DNA from: an uncultured Sanguibacteroides sp.
GTDB lineage: Bacteria > Bacteroidota > Bacteroidia > Bacteroidales > Marinifilaceae
Reading direction: 5' to 3'
Assembly (NCBI RefSeq): GCF_900543425.1
Contig: NZ_UQRQ01000010.1
Span: 1 to 64,000 of the forward strand
Length of the DNA stretch: 64,000 bases
Part shown: positions 51,219 to 61,158 of the stretch, piece after piece
How positions within the stretch are numbered: position 1 is the stretch's first letter
How the letters are laid out: each line of letters starts with the position of its first letter
Position numbers and translations under genes: made by a program
Notes under the pieces: generated by a model
What the model saw: the letters and a program-made list of their open reading frames with translations, nothing else
Database searches by the model: none
Told to the model about the DNA's origin: nothing

Positions 51219-53122
51219 AAGTAAACAAAAGGAAATCGTTTAGTACGAAATTGACCATATACATTATTTCAGTCTGTGCTGCCATATATGTGATAATCTT
51301 TATCATGCTGTACGTGATTCCTAAAATTTCACAATACAAGACAGTAGTCACCTACGCTGAAATGATTACGGAAAAGGTATCCGAAAGAATCGTGGAGCAA
51401 GGTAAAAACATCGAGCGGGTTAACTCCATACTCAAGTTGGAACCGATGAAAAATCTATTGATTTCCGAAGATACGTCTCTTTACAGGCAAGTATTGAAAA
51501 GTACACCCGAGTTATGTGGATTCGGTATAGAATTTGCTCCCGAATACAAAGACTACGATATTTATGTTTATCAAAACAATCACCAAATTCTTGTTAAGAA
51601 ACTCAACCATTCCCATAAGTATTTTTCCGATGAACGACTCAATGCTCGGGCCATTCAGCAAAAAAAATCTTACTGGAGCCATTATTATTCCGATACTCTG
51701 TTTGTGAAACAACGTATCTTCTCTCGCTATGAACCGCTTTACAACGCAGACCAAACCTTTATCGGTTACCTTCGCTTAGACGTTCCCATCAAAGAATTTA
51801 CCAAATTCATCCGGAATCTGAAATTATATCAGACAGGATATTGCTACCTACTGAACCATGAAGGAATTATTCTTTCTCATCCCAATCACGAGATAAAACA
51901 ATATGCCAATATCTGGCAATACGCCAAAGCTAAAAATATCAATTACGATAAAATTATCAACCGCATCATAAAAGGAGAAGAGGGTACCGATAAACTTAAC
52001 GTAGAGGGAAATAACTTTTTTATTCATTTTAGACGCTTACCTTTTACCAACTGGTCACTCGTAACACTTTGTCCGTTTAATGAAGTATATAATTCCATAT
52101 CCGATATCAATGACCTGATTCTGATCGGATGTTTCATTTGTCTGCTCCTGCTCTTCTGGATCATAATCCGCATCATCAGGCAAGTATTCAAACCGTTACG
52201 GCAATTTGCCACTGTCACCCGTACGATTGCAGACGGTAATTTCAATGTTCCCATACCGGAAACAAACGATAACGACGAAATTCGGGAATTGCGAAACTCA
52301 TTTATGTATATGCAACACCGAATTATCGAATCCATCAAGAACCTGAAAAAGACAACCATGGAGAAAGAAAAGTTCGAAAGTGAAATCCGGGTTGCACAAA
52401 ACATACAGGAACAATTTTTACCGACCTCGAATAAACTGGACAAAGAACACATCTCCCTCTACTCCGTATTGGAGCAATCCAAAGCGGTAGGAGGAGACAT
52501 GTACAGTTACCTCGTCAAAAACGATCTGCTCTATTTCACGGTAGGAGACGTAAGGGGTAAAGGCGTTCCGGCCGCACTTTATATGGCTTCCGTGTGCACG
52601 TTATTCAATTACATGGCGACTTCAAAGCAATCTTCAGCCAGCATATGCAACACGCTCAACGACTATTTATGCAGCAACCTGAACGAAGATATGTTCATAA
52701 CCATGTTCGTGGGTATTTTAAATTTGAAAACCGGAATGTTGAATTACACGAATGCAGGGCATCCCTACCCGATTGTTCAAAGAGAACAAAGAGAGAACAG
52801 CATGTTTTTGGAAGAGGCGTTGGATATTCCCATCGGAATCATGAAAAATATTTATAAAGATACACATATTCAACTCTATCCGGGCGATACACTCTTAATC
52901 TATACAGACGGAATCAGTGAGGCACAAAACGAGGCCCGGGCATTTTACGGCAAAGAGAGACTATTGCAATTTGTCAAAACACTACAAACCGGCACCCCGG
53001 AAGAGTTAATCGACGAAATATTGGCCGATCTGATTAATTATATAGGGGATATGGACGAGGCCGACGACTTAACCATGTTGTCTATAAAATACTTAAAAAG
53101 CGATCAAATCATTTACTTTTAA
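51215..53122 (+). CDS. SpoIIE/PP2C-type serine phosphatase with sensor and HAMP domains
   Basis: A 635-residue inner-membrane signalling protein. Two spans (about 12-33 and 300-322) bracket a periplasmic dCache-like sensor; a HAMP domain follows (RIIRQVFKPLRQFATVTRTIADGNFNVPIPE), then the phosphatase from about 395 with AVGGDMYSYL, FTVGDVRGKGVPAALYMAS, NYTNAGHPYPIV and LLIYTDGISEAQN. Such proteins dephosphorylate anti-sigma-factor antagonists; no STAS or anti-sigma kinase gene is adjacent. ATG 51215 gives a 4-bp ATGA overlap and is preferred to TTG 51206. It is convergent with, and overlaps by 14 bp, the sulfatase gene. Confidence 0.92.
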   Translation: MKVNKRKSFSTKLTIYIISVCAAIYVIIFIMLYVIPKISQYKTVVTYAEMITEKVSERIVEQGKNIERVNSILKLEPMKNLLISEDTSLYRQVLKSTPELCGFGIEFAPEYKDYDIYVYQNNHQILVKKLNHSHKYFSDERLNARAIQQKKSYWSHYYSDTLFVKQRIFSRYEPLYNADQTFIGYLRLDVPIKEFTKFIRNLKLYQTGYCYLLNHEGIILSHPNHEIKQYANIWQYAKAKNINYDKIINRIIKGEEGTDKLNVEGNNFFIHFRRLPFTNWSLVTLCPFNEVYNSISDINDLILIGCFICLLLLFWIIIRIIRQVFKPLRQFATVTRTIADGNFNVPIPETNDNDEIRELRNSFMYMQHRIIESIKNLKKTTMEKEKFESEIRVAQNIQEQFLPTSNKLDKEHISLYSVLEQSKAVGGDMYSYLVKNDLLYFTVGDVRGKGVPAALYMASVCTLFNYMATSKQSSASICNTLNDYLCSNLNEDMFITMFVGILNLKTGMLNYTNAGHPYPIVQREQRENSMFLEEALDIPIGIMKNIYKDTHIQLYPGDTLLIYTDGISEAQNEARAFYGKERLLQFVKTLQTGTPEELIDEILADLINYIGDMDEADDLTMLSIKYLKSDQIIYF

Positions 53123-54917
53123 AATCACTATCCAATACCTGAAGATAAGCTTTAGCCAGTTCACCGGCTTCAGGGTTCATATTATTACCCAGATTCCGTT
53201 TCGTCCCCAACTCGTAAATATAAGCCCCGTCGTTGTTAACCACGGCTATCGCATTGGGATAAGCGTAGAAAGCAAATGGAATTACGGAGGGATTCAATAA
53301 ATTCTTACTGTATTTAAAAGCAGAGGCGTCCATTCCTAATTGGGCATACAACGTGGCCACCATATCGGTCTGAGAACCGATAGTAGTAACCACGGAATCC
53401 CTTACCGACATGGCTCCACCCGTGAAGACCATCGGGATTTCATAAGCTTCGGGTACAAAAGGTTGCAGAGGACCGATATGTCGCGTTCCATGATCTGCAA
53501 TCAACACGAAAAGCGTATTATCCCATATTCCGGCCTCCTTGCATTTTTGAAAGAATTTTCCCAAACACATGTCGGTGTATGCTATCGCATTCTTTAATTT
53601 GGAACCATTGTCTTCTCCCGGAAATTCGGTCTCCATCGGTACGACAAAAGGTTCATGACTACTCATGGTAAATGCCATATAAAGATAAGGCGTAGGGGCT
53701 TTCAACAGGTCTTCATACAGACGGTCTAACATATATCCGTCATGTACCCCCCATTTAAAACGATTTTCAATAGCTTCTCCGGAAAAGTCATCTTCGGTTA
53801 CACTCTCCTGAAAACTCATGGTAATGTAAGAACGGAAACCGCCGAAATTCAAATCCCCGGCATAATAAAAACGGGTTGCATAACCCTCCTTCTCAAAATC
53901 GACCGGAAAACGGGGATGATTGTATGTTTTATTCGGGTATTTCAACATAGATACTTTCGGGTAAGAAGGGAAACCACCGATAACCCCCTGAATACCTCGA
54001 TCCGAACGGTTTCCGGTAGCATAAATGTGAGAAAAGAAAATTCCCTCCTTGGCAACGGCCTTTAGATTAGGCATAGCCTCCAAGGCCCTGGAAGTAAAAG
54101 TTTCCAATAAAAATACAACTACATTAGGACGCTCTGTCCTCAATACTTTTGGGAAACTTCCCTGTTCCGTATAAACACTATCCACCAACTGCTGCGCTCT
54201 CTCTAAAGGCATAAAGTTATAAGAATCTTTCAATTTCCCCATGTGCATCACCTCATACAGGAAATTCCAGACCGGATTTACGGCTGCCTGATTGGCATAC
54301 ATATTTTTATTATTAAAAAACACGAAACTGACATTCATCGGGGCGACATTAAAGCCACCTCTCACCGGAATAATCATAATCCCGCCTAATAACATATATA
54401 CTATACTATGCCACCATTTATCTTTTCCCCGCCTCAAACTCGTAGAAATCCACCTATGATATAAACAATAAAAACCGGCAACCAAAAGGATACACAACAA
54501 GGTTAAAACCACAATCAGCCAGACAGGAGTTGAAGCCATCGCGTCTCCCGGTGTTTTCAAATAAGTCAAAGGCGTGGAGTCCATATGGTATCCCCAATTC
54601 TTAAAAAGTTCCAAATCTCCGCTCACGATCAAGCTACTAACCGTCAACAACAGAATCGTCAAGACGGCATAAACGACTTTCAATACTTTTACCGGCAAAA
54701 ATATTCCGATAGCCATCACGACACAAGCTAACATCATCACGTATCCGCCATAAGAAAGATCCATCCGGAATCCTCTGATAAAAACCATGAAATAGTCGTG
54801 CAAGGTTAATGAAGTCGTCTCCTGGTATTGATACACTAAAAATAATACCTTTGCCACGAAGGCAAACACAATCCATAACAGGTAATATTTTAATAAAAAC
54901 AACAATTTTGCTTTCAT
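53109..54917 (-). CDS. LTA-synthase-like sulfatase-family membrane enzyme
   Basis: A 602-residue protein with about five N-terminal membrane spans (first 190 residues) and an extracytoplasmic alkaline-phosphatase/sulfatase domain from about residue 265. VVVFLLETFTSRALEAMPNLKAVAKEG holds the first metal-binding Glu, HIYATGNRSDRGIQG a likely nucleophilic Thr, and LFVLIADHGTRH the metal-binding Asp-His. The family transfers phosphoglycerol or phosphoethanolamine-type groups to envelope glycans or lipids. In a Gram-negative host, lipid A or glycan decoration is plausible but unproven. dnaB lies 21 bp upstream on the same strand. Confidence 0.9.
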   Translation of the reverse strand: MKAKLLFLLKYYLLWIVFAFVAKVLFLVYQYQETTSLTLHDYFMVFIRGFRMDLSYGGYVMMLACVVMAIGIFLPVKVLKVVYAVLTILLLTVSSLIVSGDLELFKNWGYHMDSTPLTYLKTPGDAMASTPVWLIVVLTLLCILLVAGFYCLYHRWISTSLRRGKDKWWHSIVYMLLGGIMIIPVRGGFNVAPMNVSFVFFNNKNMYANQAAVNPVWNFLYEVMHMGKLKDSYNFMPLERAQQLVDSVYTEQGSFPKVLRTERPNVVVFLLETFTSRALEAMPNLKAVAKEGIFFSHIYATGNRSDRGIQGVIGGFPSYPKVSMLKYPNKTYNHPRFPVDFEKEGYATRFYYAGDLNFGGFRSYITMSFQESVTEDDFSGEAIENRFKWGVHDGYMLDRLYEDLLKAPTPYLYMAFTMSSHEPFVVPMETEFPGEDNGSKLKNAIAYTDMCLGKFFQKCKEAGIWDNTLFVLIADHGTRHIGPLQPFVPEAYEIPMVFTGGAMSVRDSVVTTIGSQTDMVATLYAQLGMDASAFKYSKNLLNPSVIPFAFYAYPNAIAVVNNDGAYIYELGTKRNLGNNMNPEAGELAKAYLQVLDSDFKSK

Positions 54918-54938
54918 GGTATATCTTCTTTATCCAAA

Positions 54939-56477
54939 TCAAAAAGGTGCGTCATTCGTGTTGACAGCACGTTCAAAACTCGCTCCCCCTTCTTTAAAAT
55001 CCGTATTCAAGGGCTCTACAGGCAATGTATCCTCATTCATTTTGGAACTGAACGTTTTCGTCACGACATCCGTATTTTCAAATGCAAAAGGCGAGGTTCT
55101 TTCCAAATCACAGAATTGAGCCAACTCGTTTCTGAAACGTAATTGCACCTCCCCTACGGCTCCATTACGATGTTTGGCAATGATGATATCCGCTATCCCT
55201 TTTAAACTATTTCCCATGCTGTCCTCCAGAATCCCGTATCTCTCCGGACGATGGATGAACAGTACCATATCCGCATCCTGTTCAATGGCTCCGGATTCGC
55301 GCAAATCCGATAACATGGGTTTTTTAGATTCTCCCGTACGTTGTTCTACCCCCCGGTTCAACTGAGACAATGCTATAACCGGAATATTCAACTCCTTGGC
55401 TATAATTTTCAACTGCCTGGAAATCATACTCACTTCCTGTTCCCGGTTTCCCCGCATATCCGCTCCTGCAGTCATCAACTGCAGGTAATCGATAATCAAA
55501 ACCTTTATACCGTATCGTTGTTGTAAACGCCGGCATTTGGCTCTCAATTCAAATATGGAAAGCGCAGGCGTGTCATCCACGTAAATAGGAGCATTCATTA
55601 AAGCCCGTATCTTGGCATGAAGTTGTTGCCATTCGTCATCCGTCAATCGTCCGTTTCGTATTTTTTCAGACCCTAACTCCGTCTCGCTGGCAATCAAACG
55701 GTTCACTAATTGCACCGAAGACATCTCCAACGAGAACAAAGCAATGGGCTGCTTATGCATGACAGCCATATTTCGAGCCATAGATAAAACAAAAGCCGTC
55801 TTACCCATAGAAGGACGGGCAGCTATAATCACAAGGTCCGAAGGTTGCCAACCGGAAGTAATTTCATCGAGAGCCATAAAGCCGGATGGAATTCCGCTTA
55901 AACCGTCAGGACGTTTCCCGGCTAATTCGATTCCCTTAAGTGCTTCGTCAATAATAGTATTAATAGCCGTAGTCTCTTTCTTTATATTACCTTCTGCAAT
56001 TTCAAAGACAGTCTTTTGGGCCATATCTACCAGATCAGCTACATCCGTGGCATCGTCATAAGCCCTATTTTGAATATCGGTACATACCCGTATCAATTCC
56101 CGCTGAATGTACTTTTGCACGATAATACGGGCATGGAACTCGATATGTGCGGCAGAGGCTACCCGGGAAGTTAACTGTGACAAATAGTAAGGTCCCCCTA
56201 CTTCCTCCAAAAGTCCGAGGCGTTTCAACTCTTCACTAACCGTAAGTAAATCGACCGGCTCGTTATTAATAGACAAATTCTGAATAGCCTGATATATTTT
56301 CTGGTGAGACTCTTTGTAAAAACAGTCCGGCTTCAAGAAATCGCTTACCATAATGAAAGCATCCTTCTCCAACATCAACGAACCTAAAATTGCTTCTTCC
56401 AGATCAATCGCCTGAGGAGGCATCTTTCCGTAATCCGATTGTAATGATTTATAGTTATATTCCGATTTTTTAGCCAT
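54939..56477 (-). CDS. dnaB: Replicative DNA helicase
   Basis: The hexameric helicase that unwinds DNA at the replication fork. The 512-residue protein has the N-terminal primase-interaction domain (PPQAIDLEEAILGSLMLEKDAF) and the RecA-like C-terminal domain with Walker A ARPSMGKTAF (about 215-225), VLIIDYLQLM (Walker B, 300s), and DLRESGAIEQDADMVLFIHR (H3/H4 motifs). No intein. The C-terminal tail (about 460-512) is acidic and extended. It has its own promoter 115 bp upstream. Confidence 0.96.
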   Translation of the reverse strand: MAKKSEYNYKSLQSDYGKMPPQAIDLEEAILGSLMLEKDAFIMVSDFLKPDCFYKESHQKIYQAIQNLSINNEPVDLLTVSEELKRLGLLEEVGGPYYLSQLTSRVASAAHIEFHARIIVQKYIQRELIRVCTDIQNRAYDDATDVADLVDMAQKTVFEIAEGNIKKETTAINTIIDEALKGIELAGKRPDGLSGIPSGFMALDEITSGWQPSDLVIIAARPSMGKTAFVLSMARNMAVMHKQPIALFSLEMSSVQLVNRLIASETELGSEKIRNGRLTDDEWQQLHAKIRALMNAPIYVDDTPALSIFELRAKCRRLQQRYGIKVLIIDYLQLMTAGADMRGNREQEVSMISRQLKIIAKELNIPVIALSQLNRGVEQRTGESKKPMLSDLRESGAIEQDADMVLFIHRPERYGILEDSMGNSLKGIADIIIAKHRNGAVGEVQLRFRNELAQFCDLERTSPFAFENTDVVTKTFSSKMNEDTLPVEPLNTDFKEGGASFERAVNTNDAPF

Positions 56478-56591
56478 ACCTTTTTTATTTACAAAAAGAT
56501 TGTTCGATAAAGATATTTGTATATCGATATTTTACAATCATTTATCTCTATTACACATTATCCACCGATCCTGCTTTATTTTTTATTGATT

Positions 56592-56599
56592 CAAAGATA
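56592..56599 (-). promoter_or_regulatory. dnaB promoter, -7 element
   Basis: TATCTTTG on the minus strand, 115 bp upstream of the dnaB ATG, so the leader is long. Confidence 0.5.
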
Positions 56600-56664
56600 G
56601 TAATAATTTTAAACTCAAAACTTGTGCTTACGGTTTATGATTAACTTCCGGTCCCGCTATCTTT

Positions 56665-56733
56665 AAATCATAAATCTAAAATCCGAAATCGCAAATCTTC
56701 TCAATCACTCAATCTCTTAATCCTTTAATTCAG
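56665..56733. repeat. Phased AATC array switching from 7-bp to 8-bp period (locus E)
   Basis: Five 7-mers AAATCAT, AAATCTA, AAATCCG, AAATCGC, AAATCTT (56665-56699) are followed after two bases by octamers CAATCACT, CAATCTCT, TAATCCTT, TAATTCAG (56702-56733). The array ends over the stop codon of the exonuclease gene, so that transcript carries it as its 3' UTR. Confidence 0.8.
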
Positions 56734-57299
56734 ATCACTTTCAATTCTTTCAATTTCCAGAAACAACGAACGGTAGCTTCTACATCCGCCAACGCATTGT
56801 GAGCATCGTCAAATCCGGTCCCAAACAGTACCTGATGCAATTCGGATAACTTCGGGGATTTAAAACCCTGTTTACCGGGCAATTTACAGTAAGCCGTGGA
56901 AAGCTTCATCGTACAATATTTAGGCTTTAAAAATAAAGAAGTCATCATTCTCTTCCGTTCAAACTCCGCACCGACAATACATTCGTCAAAGCTAATATTA
57001 TGACCGACAAGAGCATAAGCTTCATCCATCTTATCGGAAAATAATGCCAATACTGATTCCAGGTCTTTTCCCTCGGACATGGCTTTAGTCGTTGTAATTC
57101 CGTGTATTCGTGAAGATTCCGAAGGAATCGTAAATCCTTCCGGTTTGATGATATCATTTCGTTCTTCTATAATCCCTCCGTTATCATCACACATAACCCA
57201 CGCTAACTGAACCAATCTCGGCCAATTATCCACGTCCGTCACGGGAGCGTTCCAACGCTTCGGCAATCCCGTCGTTTCCGTATCAAAAAATAAATACAT
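56730..57299 (-). CDS. DnaQ-like 3'-5' exonuclease
   Basis: A 189-residue single-domain DEDD exonuclease. YLFFDTETTGLP gives the first Asp-Glu pair, LVGHNISFDECIVGAEF the second Asp, and LHQVLFGTGFDDAHNALADVEATVRCF the final His and Asp (DEDDh). It may be a free-standing proofreading or RNA/DNA trimming enzyme; it is not fused to a polymerase. It lies 46 bp downstream of fabI on the same strand. Confidence 0.92.
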   Translation of the reverse strand: MYLFFDTETTGLPKRWNAPVTDVDNWPRLVQLAWVMCDDNGGIIEERNDIIKPEGFTIPSESSRIHGITTTKAMSEGKDLESVLALFSDKMDEAYALVGHNISFDECIVGAEFERKRMMTSLFLKPKYCTMKLSTAYCKLPGKQGFKSPKLSELHQVLFGTGFDDAHNALADVEATVRCFWKLKELKVI

Positions 57300-57344
57300 A
57301 ACAACCTATTTTAGAGCAAGTCCCTGGAATCTCCCAAGGCTTAA

Positions 57345-58172
57345 TTATTCGTTATCGAAACTTTTATTATACTGGTGCATAGCCCTATAACTCATTCCCA
57401 TGCTAGAAAATCCGCCATCATGATATAAGTTCTGCATGGTCACCTTTCGGGTCAGATCCGAAAACAACGTAATGCAATAGTCCGCACACTCATCCGCCGT
57501 GGCGTTTCCCAAAGGAGACATCCGTTCGGCAAAGTCTATCAAAGAATCGAAACCCTTAATTCCGCTCCCGGCAGTCGTAACGGTCGGCGACTGGGATATC
57601 GTATTTACTCGGATTCGCTTTTCCCTGCCGTAAATATATCCGAAACTACGGGCAATGGATTCCAACATCGCTTTCGCATCCGCCATATCGTTATACTCGA
57701 ACATCGTACGCTGTGCCGCCACGTAAGAGAGAGCGACCACGGAACCCCATTCGTTAATAGCATCCAATTTTTTAGCCGTTTGCAGCACCTTATGGAATGA
57801 AACAGCCGAAATATCCAATGTTTTTTGTAAAAAATCGTAATCTAAATTATCGTATGATCGTTTTTTACGTACGTTTAACGACATAGCCACCGAATGTAAA
57901 ATAAAATCGATTCTCCCTCCCAAACGATCCATGGCCTCCGTGAACAACCTCTCTAAATCCTCTACATTCGTGGCATCAGCCGGGATCAACGGAATATTAT
58001 TTTTAGCGGCAAAATCCTTCACCTCTCCCATCCGAATAGATAATTCCGTATTGGTTAAAACGATATCGGCACCCTCTTCCAAACATTTTTCCGCTACTTT
58101 CCAGGCTATCGATTTATCATTCAGAACACCAAAAATAATTCCCTTTTTACCTCTCAATAAATTGTAACTCAT
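57345..58172 (-). CDS. fabI: Enoyl-[acyl-carrier-protein] reductase (NADH)
   Basis: Reduces the trans-2-enoyl-ACP double bond in each round of fatty-acid elongation. The 275-residue SDR-fold protein has the nucleotide loop GVLNDKSIAWKVAEK, the central LHSVAMSLNVRKK region, and the FabI active site with Tyr-x6-Lys inside LSYVAAQRTMFEYNDMADAKAML; ISQSPTVTTAGSGIKGF is the substrate-loop region. It is the expected target of triclosan-type inhibitors. It has its own -7 element 36 bp upstream. Confidence 0.95.
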   Translation of the reverse strand: MSYNLLRGKKGIIFGVLNDKSIAWKVAEKCLEEGADIVLTNTELSIRMGEVKDFAAKNNIPLIPADATNVEDLERLFTEAMDRLGGRIDFILHSVAMSLNVRKKRSYDNLDYDFLQKTLDISAVSFHKVLQTAKKLDAINEWGSVVALSYVAAQRTMFEYNDMADAKAMLESIARSFGYIYGREKRIRVNTISQSPTVTTAGSGIKGFDSLIDFAERMSPLGNATADECADYCITLFSDLTRKVTMQNLYHDGGFSSMGMSYRAMHQYNKSFDNE

Positions 58173-58208
58173 ACTTAAAAATTTAATTCTACTTTGTCAA
58201 AACTGACA

Positions 58209-58216
58209 CAAAGGTA
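58209..58216 (-). promoter_or_regulatory. fabI promoter, -7 element
   Basis: TACCTTTG on the minus strand, 36 bp before the fabI ATG and inside the 127-bp recN-fabI gap, so fabI need not depend on recN transcription. Confidence 0.6.
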
Positions 58217-58299
58217 GTTCTCTTTTTCGGAAAGCAGGAGATAAAAAACATTTTTTAGTAAAAAGCGATACAGAAAATACCTCCTATCGCTTAGATACA

Positions 58300-59958
58300 T
58301 TAATAACTTTGAACAAGCAAACGAGCATTCTCCAACGCCGCTTTACTGATTTCGTGACCGCTGATCATTCCGGCGATCTCCCTGATTCGCTCCTCCTGAT
58401 CGAGCCATTTGATACGAGATATCGTATTGGCTTGATCGTCCTCCTTGTACACCTTAAAATGATTCATCCCGGCTGCTGCTATCTGGGGCAAATGAGAAAT
58501 ACTGATAACCTGCATCCGACCGGACATCTCTTTCATCATGGAAGCCATTCTATGAGCAATCTCTCCGGATACCCCGGTATCTATTTCATCAAAAATAATG
58601 ACCGGTAATTGTTTGTTCCTGCAAAGTATATATTTCAAAGACAACATAAGTCTCGAAATCTCCCCTCCCGAGGCGACTTTCGACAATTCTCCCGGCATTT
58701 GATTTTTATTTGCGGCAAATCTGAACTGTACGTCATCTTTTCCGGAAGCGACAAAATGATCGAGAGAATCGATGGTAATCGAAAATACAGCATGCTTAAT
58801 GCCCAGGCTAATCAGCAAAGCGCACATCTCTTCCCTCATTTTTCCTTCTCCTTTGACTCTGCTTTTGTGGATCTTCCCGGCAAACTCTTCCATTTCTTTC
58901 TCTAAAATCCCTATCTTCTTTTGCAAAGCTTCTATCTGTTCAGAGAAGGATATTATACCTTTCAACTTAATACCGATATCTTCCTTTATCCGAATCAAAT
59001 CCTCTACTTCCTCGACTCTATGCTTATGTAATAAATCGTATATCACATTCAAACGCTCCTCTACACTCTCTACCCGGGCCGGAGTATATTCTATCCGCTC
59101 TCCCAACCTCTCCGATTCGTCAGCCATATCTTCCAATTCCAGAATGATAGAGTGCAACCGTTCCTCGTATCCGGCAGCTTCTTTTACTATGTTTCCCAAA
59201 GTCGCTATATGATTCTTAACTCCTTTCAACTGCTGCACGAGCGGAGTGTCGGAACCCGTTAATAGGTAACTCAGCTCCAGAAAAGTAGATTTTATATTTT
59301 CGGCATTGGCTAATACCTTCTGTTCCTCCTCCAACTCCCGTTGCTCTCCCGCCCTTAAATTAGCCGCATCCAACTGATTGAATTGAAATTTCAAATAATC
59401 TTCTTCTTTTTCCGCGGCAAGAACCTCTTCTTTCACTCTTGCCAATTCGGCAATCAACTCCTGACGCTCCCTATACCTGACCTGGTAGGCCGCCAATAAT
59501 TCCTGGTTCCCGCAATAAGCATCCAATACGTTTAGCTGGTATTCGGGTTGCCCGATAAGCAAGGATTGGTGTTGCGAATGAATATCAATTAAAAAATCGC
59601 CTAACTCTTTCAATACTTTGTTGTTTACCGGAGTATCATTGATAAAAGCACGGGACTTGCCGTCAGTCGTTATCTCCCGGCGTACGATTACCTGCTCGTC
59701 ATAATCCAATTCGTTTTCAGCGAACCAATTTTCAAGAGCATACCCCTTTACCTGATAAGTCACCTCGATGATGCATTTCCGACTCTTATCCATAATAACG
59801 GAAGAATCTGCACGTTGTCCCAGCGTCAAGCCGATCGCCCCCAACAATATCGATTTACCGGCCCCCGTCTCCCCGGTAATGACCGAAAATCCTCCTGTCA
59901 TATTGATCTCCGCACGATCGATCAACGCGTAATTATTTATCGTGATGTTACTTATCAT
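58300..59958 (-). CDS. recN: DNA repair protein RecN
   Basis: An SMC-like ATPase that helps bring broken DNA ends together. The 552-residue protein has N-terminal Walker A GETGAGKSILLGAIGLTLGQRAD, a long central coiled coil (about 155-370), and the C-terminal ABC signature KVASGGEISRLMLSLK with Walker B IIFDEIDTGVSG. It is divergent from nusB with a 116-bp spacer containing a TATTTTCG variant of the -7 element on the minus strand (59994-59987). Confidence 0.95.
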   Translation of the reverse strand: MISNITINNYALIDRAEINMTGGFSVITGETGAGKSILLGAIGLTLGQRADSSVIMDKSRKCIIEVTYQVKGYALENWFAENELDYDEQVIVRREITTDGKSRAFINDTPVNNKVLKELGDFLIDIHSQHQSLLIGQPEYQLNVLDAYCGNQELLAAYQVRYRERQELIAELARVKEEVLAAEKEEDYLKFQFNQLDAANLRAGEQRELEEEQKVLANAENIKSTFLELSYLLTGSDTPLVQQLKGVKNHIATLGNIVKEAAGYEERLHSIILELEDMADESERLGERIEYTPARVESVEERLNVIYDLLHKHRVEEVEDLIRIKEDIGIKLKGIISFSEQIEALQKKIGILEKEMEEFAGKIHKSRVKGEGKMREEMCALLISLGIKHAVFSITIDSLDHFVASGKDDVQFRFAANKNQMPGELSKVASGGEISRLMLSLKYILCRNKQLPVIIFDEIDTGVSGEIAHRMASMMKEMSGRMQVISISHLPQIAAAGMNHFKVYKEDDQANTISRIKWLDQEERIREIAGMISGHEISKAALENARLLVQSY

Positions 59959-60038
59959 AACAGCTCCTTTATAACTTTAGTTTTTGCGAAAATAGCAATT
60001 ATTTTGAACTTTCGATTTTCAATTTTGAATTTAATTTG

Positions 60039-60046
60039 TACTTTTG
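60039..60046 (+). promoter_or_regulatory. nusB promoter, -7 element
   Basis: TACTTTTG, 28 bp before the nusB ATG; no clear -33. Confidence 0.55.
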
Positions 60047-60074
60047 CGCACCGATTTAATATAGTTCTTTCAAC

Positions 60075-61022
60075 ATGACGAGTAGAAGATTAATTAGAAT
60101 TAAAGTATTGCAACTTCTCTACGCTTTCTCCAAAAAAGAGGGAAACACAATAGCTGAAGCTGAAAAAGATCTATTTAAAAGTATATCTAAAAGTACGGAT
60201 TTATACTATCACATTTTTCTATTAATAACAGAGATCCAACGTAAAGCCTTTCTAAAAATCGATGCGGCTAAAAACCGGAAAGCACCGACACAAAAAGATT
60301 TAAATCCCAATGTTCGTTTTGTTGAAAATCCGGTAATCGCTCAAATTGCCAATAACCGGAAATTCAAGACCTATATCAATACCAATTTGATTTCACTAAA
60401 CGATTCGCCTGAAATCATAACCAAACTTTATAATCGTCTGACGGAATTGGAATGTTACAAAACCTACATGGAGAAACCCAATATCAGTTATGAAGATCAT
60501 AAAAAAATGGTACTGGATATGATCGTCGACCTGATTGCGCAAGACGAAGAATTTTTCGAAACAATGGAGGAAAAAAATATCTTCTGGAATGACGATTTCG
60601 ACTTAGTATTAAGTATCGTGTACAAGACGGTTAAAAATATGAAATCGAGTTTCAAAGAAGAAGATCTGTTTTTTATCGCTCTCTACAACGAAGAAGAAGA
60701 TTATGATTTTGCTAAAACACTTTTCAGAAAAACAATTCTGGACAAGGACACGAATACGGAAATCATCGATAAATTTGCTCACAATTGGGAAGTAGACCGG
60801 ATATCTGATATGGATAAGTTAATTATGAGCGCCGCCATTTCCGAATTAAAATATTTCCCTTCTATCCCGGTAAAAGTAACTTTAGACGAATACATCGAAA
60901 TTTCAAAATCCTACTGCTCGCCTAAAAGTAGTGGTTTCATTAATGGAGTGTTGGACAAAGTTGTAGCTCTGCTGAAAGAAAATAACGAGATTCAAAAGAT
61001 TGGTCGCGGACTGATGGAATAA
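60075..61022 (+). CDS. nusB: Transcription antitermination factor NusB (long form)
   Basis: NusB with S10 binds boxA RNA and supports antitermination of rRNA operons. At 315 residues this is about twice the E. coli length. SRRLIRIKVLQLLYAF is the N-terminal NusB helix; a long insert (about 50-190) follows with no known motif; the C-terminal half resumes with TEIIDKFAHNWEVDRISDMDKLIMSAAISELKYFPSIPVKVTLDEYIEISKSYCSPKSSGFINGVLDKV, the conserved core. Long NusB is the usual form in Bacteroidetes, so it is lineage-typical. A hairpin at 61024-61049 follows. Confidence 0.95.
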   Translation: MTSRRLIRIKVLQLLYAFSKKEGNTIAEAEKDLFKSISKSTDLYYHIFLLITEIQRKAFLKIDAAKNRKAPTQKDLNPNVRFVENPVIAQIANNRKFKTYINTNLISLNDSPEIITKLYNRLTELECYKTYMEKPNISYEDHKKMVLDMIVDLIAQDEEFFETMEEKNIFWNDDFDLVLSIVYKTVKNMKSSFKEEDLFFIALYNEEEDYDFAKTLFRKTILDKDTNTEIIDKFAHNWEVDRISDMDKLIMSAAISELKYFPSIPVKVTLDEYIEISKSYCSPKSSGFINGVLDKVVALLKENNEIQKIGRGLME

Positions 61023-61023
61023 A

Positions 61024-61049
61024 GTAAAGGGTAGTAAACCACCCTTTAC
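61024..61049 (+). terminator. Hairpin after nusB
   Basis: GTAAAGGGT (61024-61032) pairs with ACCCTTTAC (61041-61049); it lies two bases past the stop codon. No T tract, so termination is not certain. Confidence 0.5.
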
Positions 61050-61158
61050 ATTCTAAACTAAACTAACCAAACTTTTGTAATCACTACAATAGTAAATTTT
61101 ACGCTATACAAGCACTTCGGTAAACTTATAACTTATTTTTAAAAAAAGCAAGTTTTTA

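Noticed and set aside
60075..61022. NusB length (315 residues) as a novel fusion
   Set aside because: Long NusB with an insert is the common form in Bacteroidetes; not unusual for this lineage.
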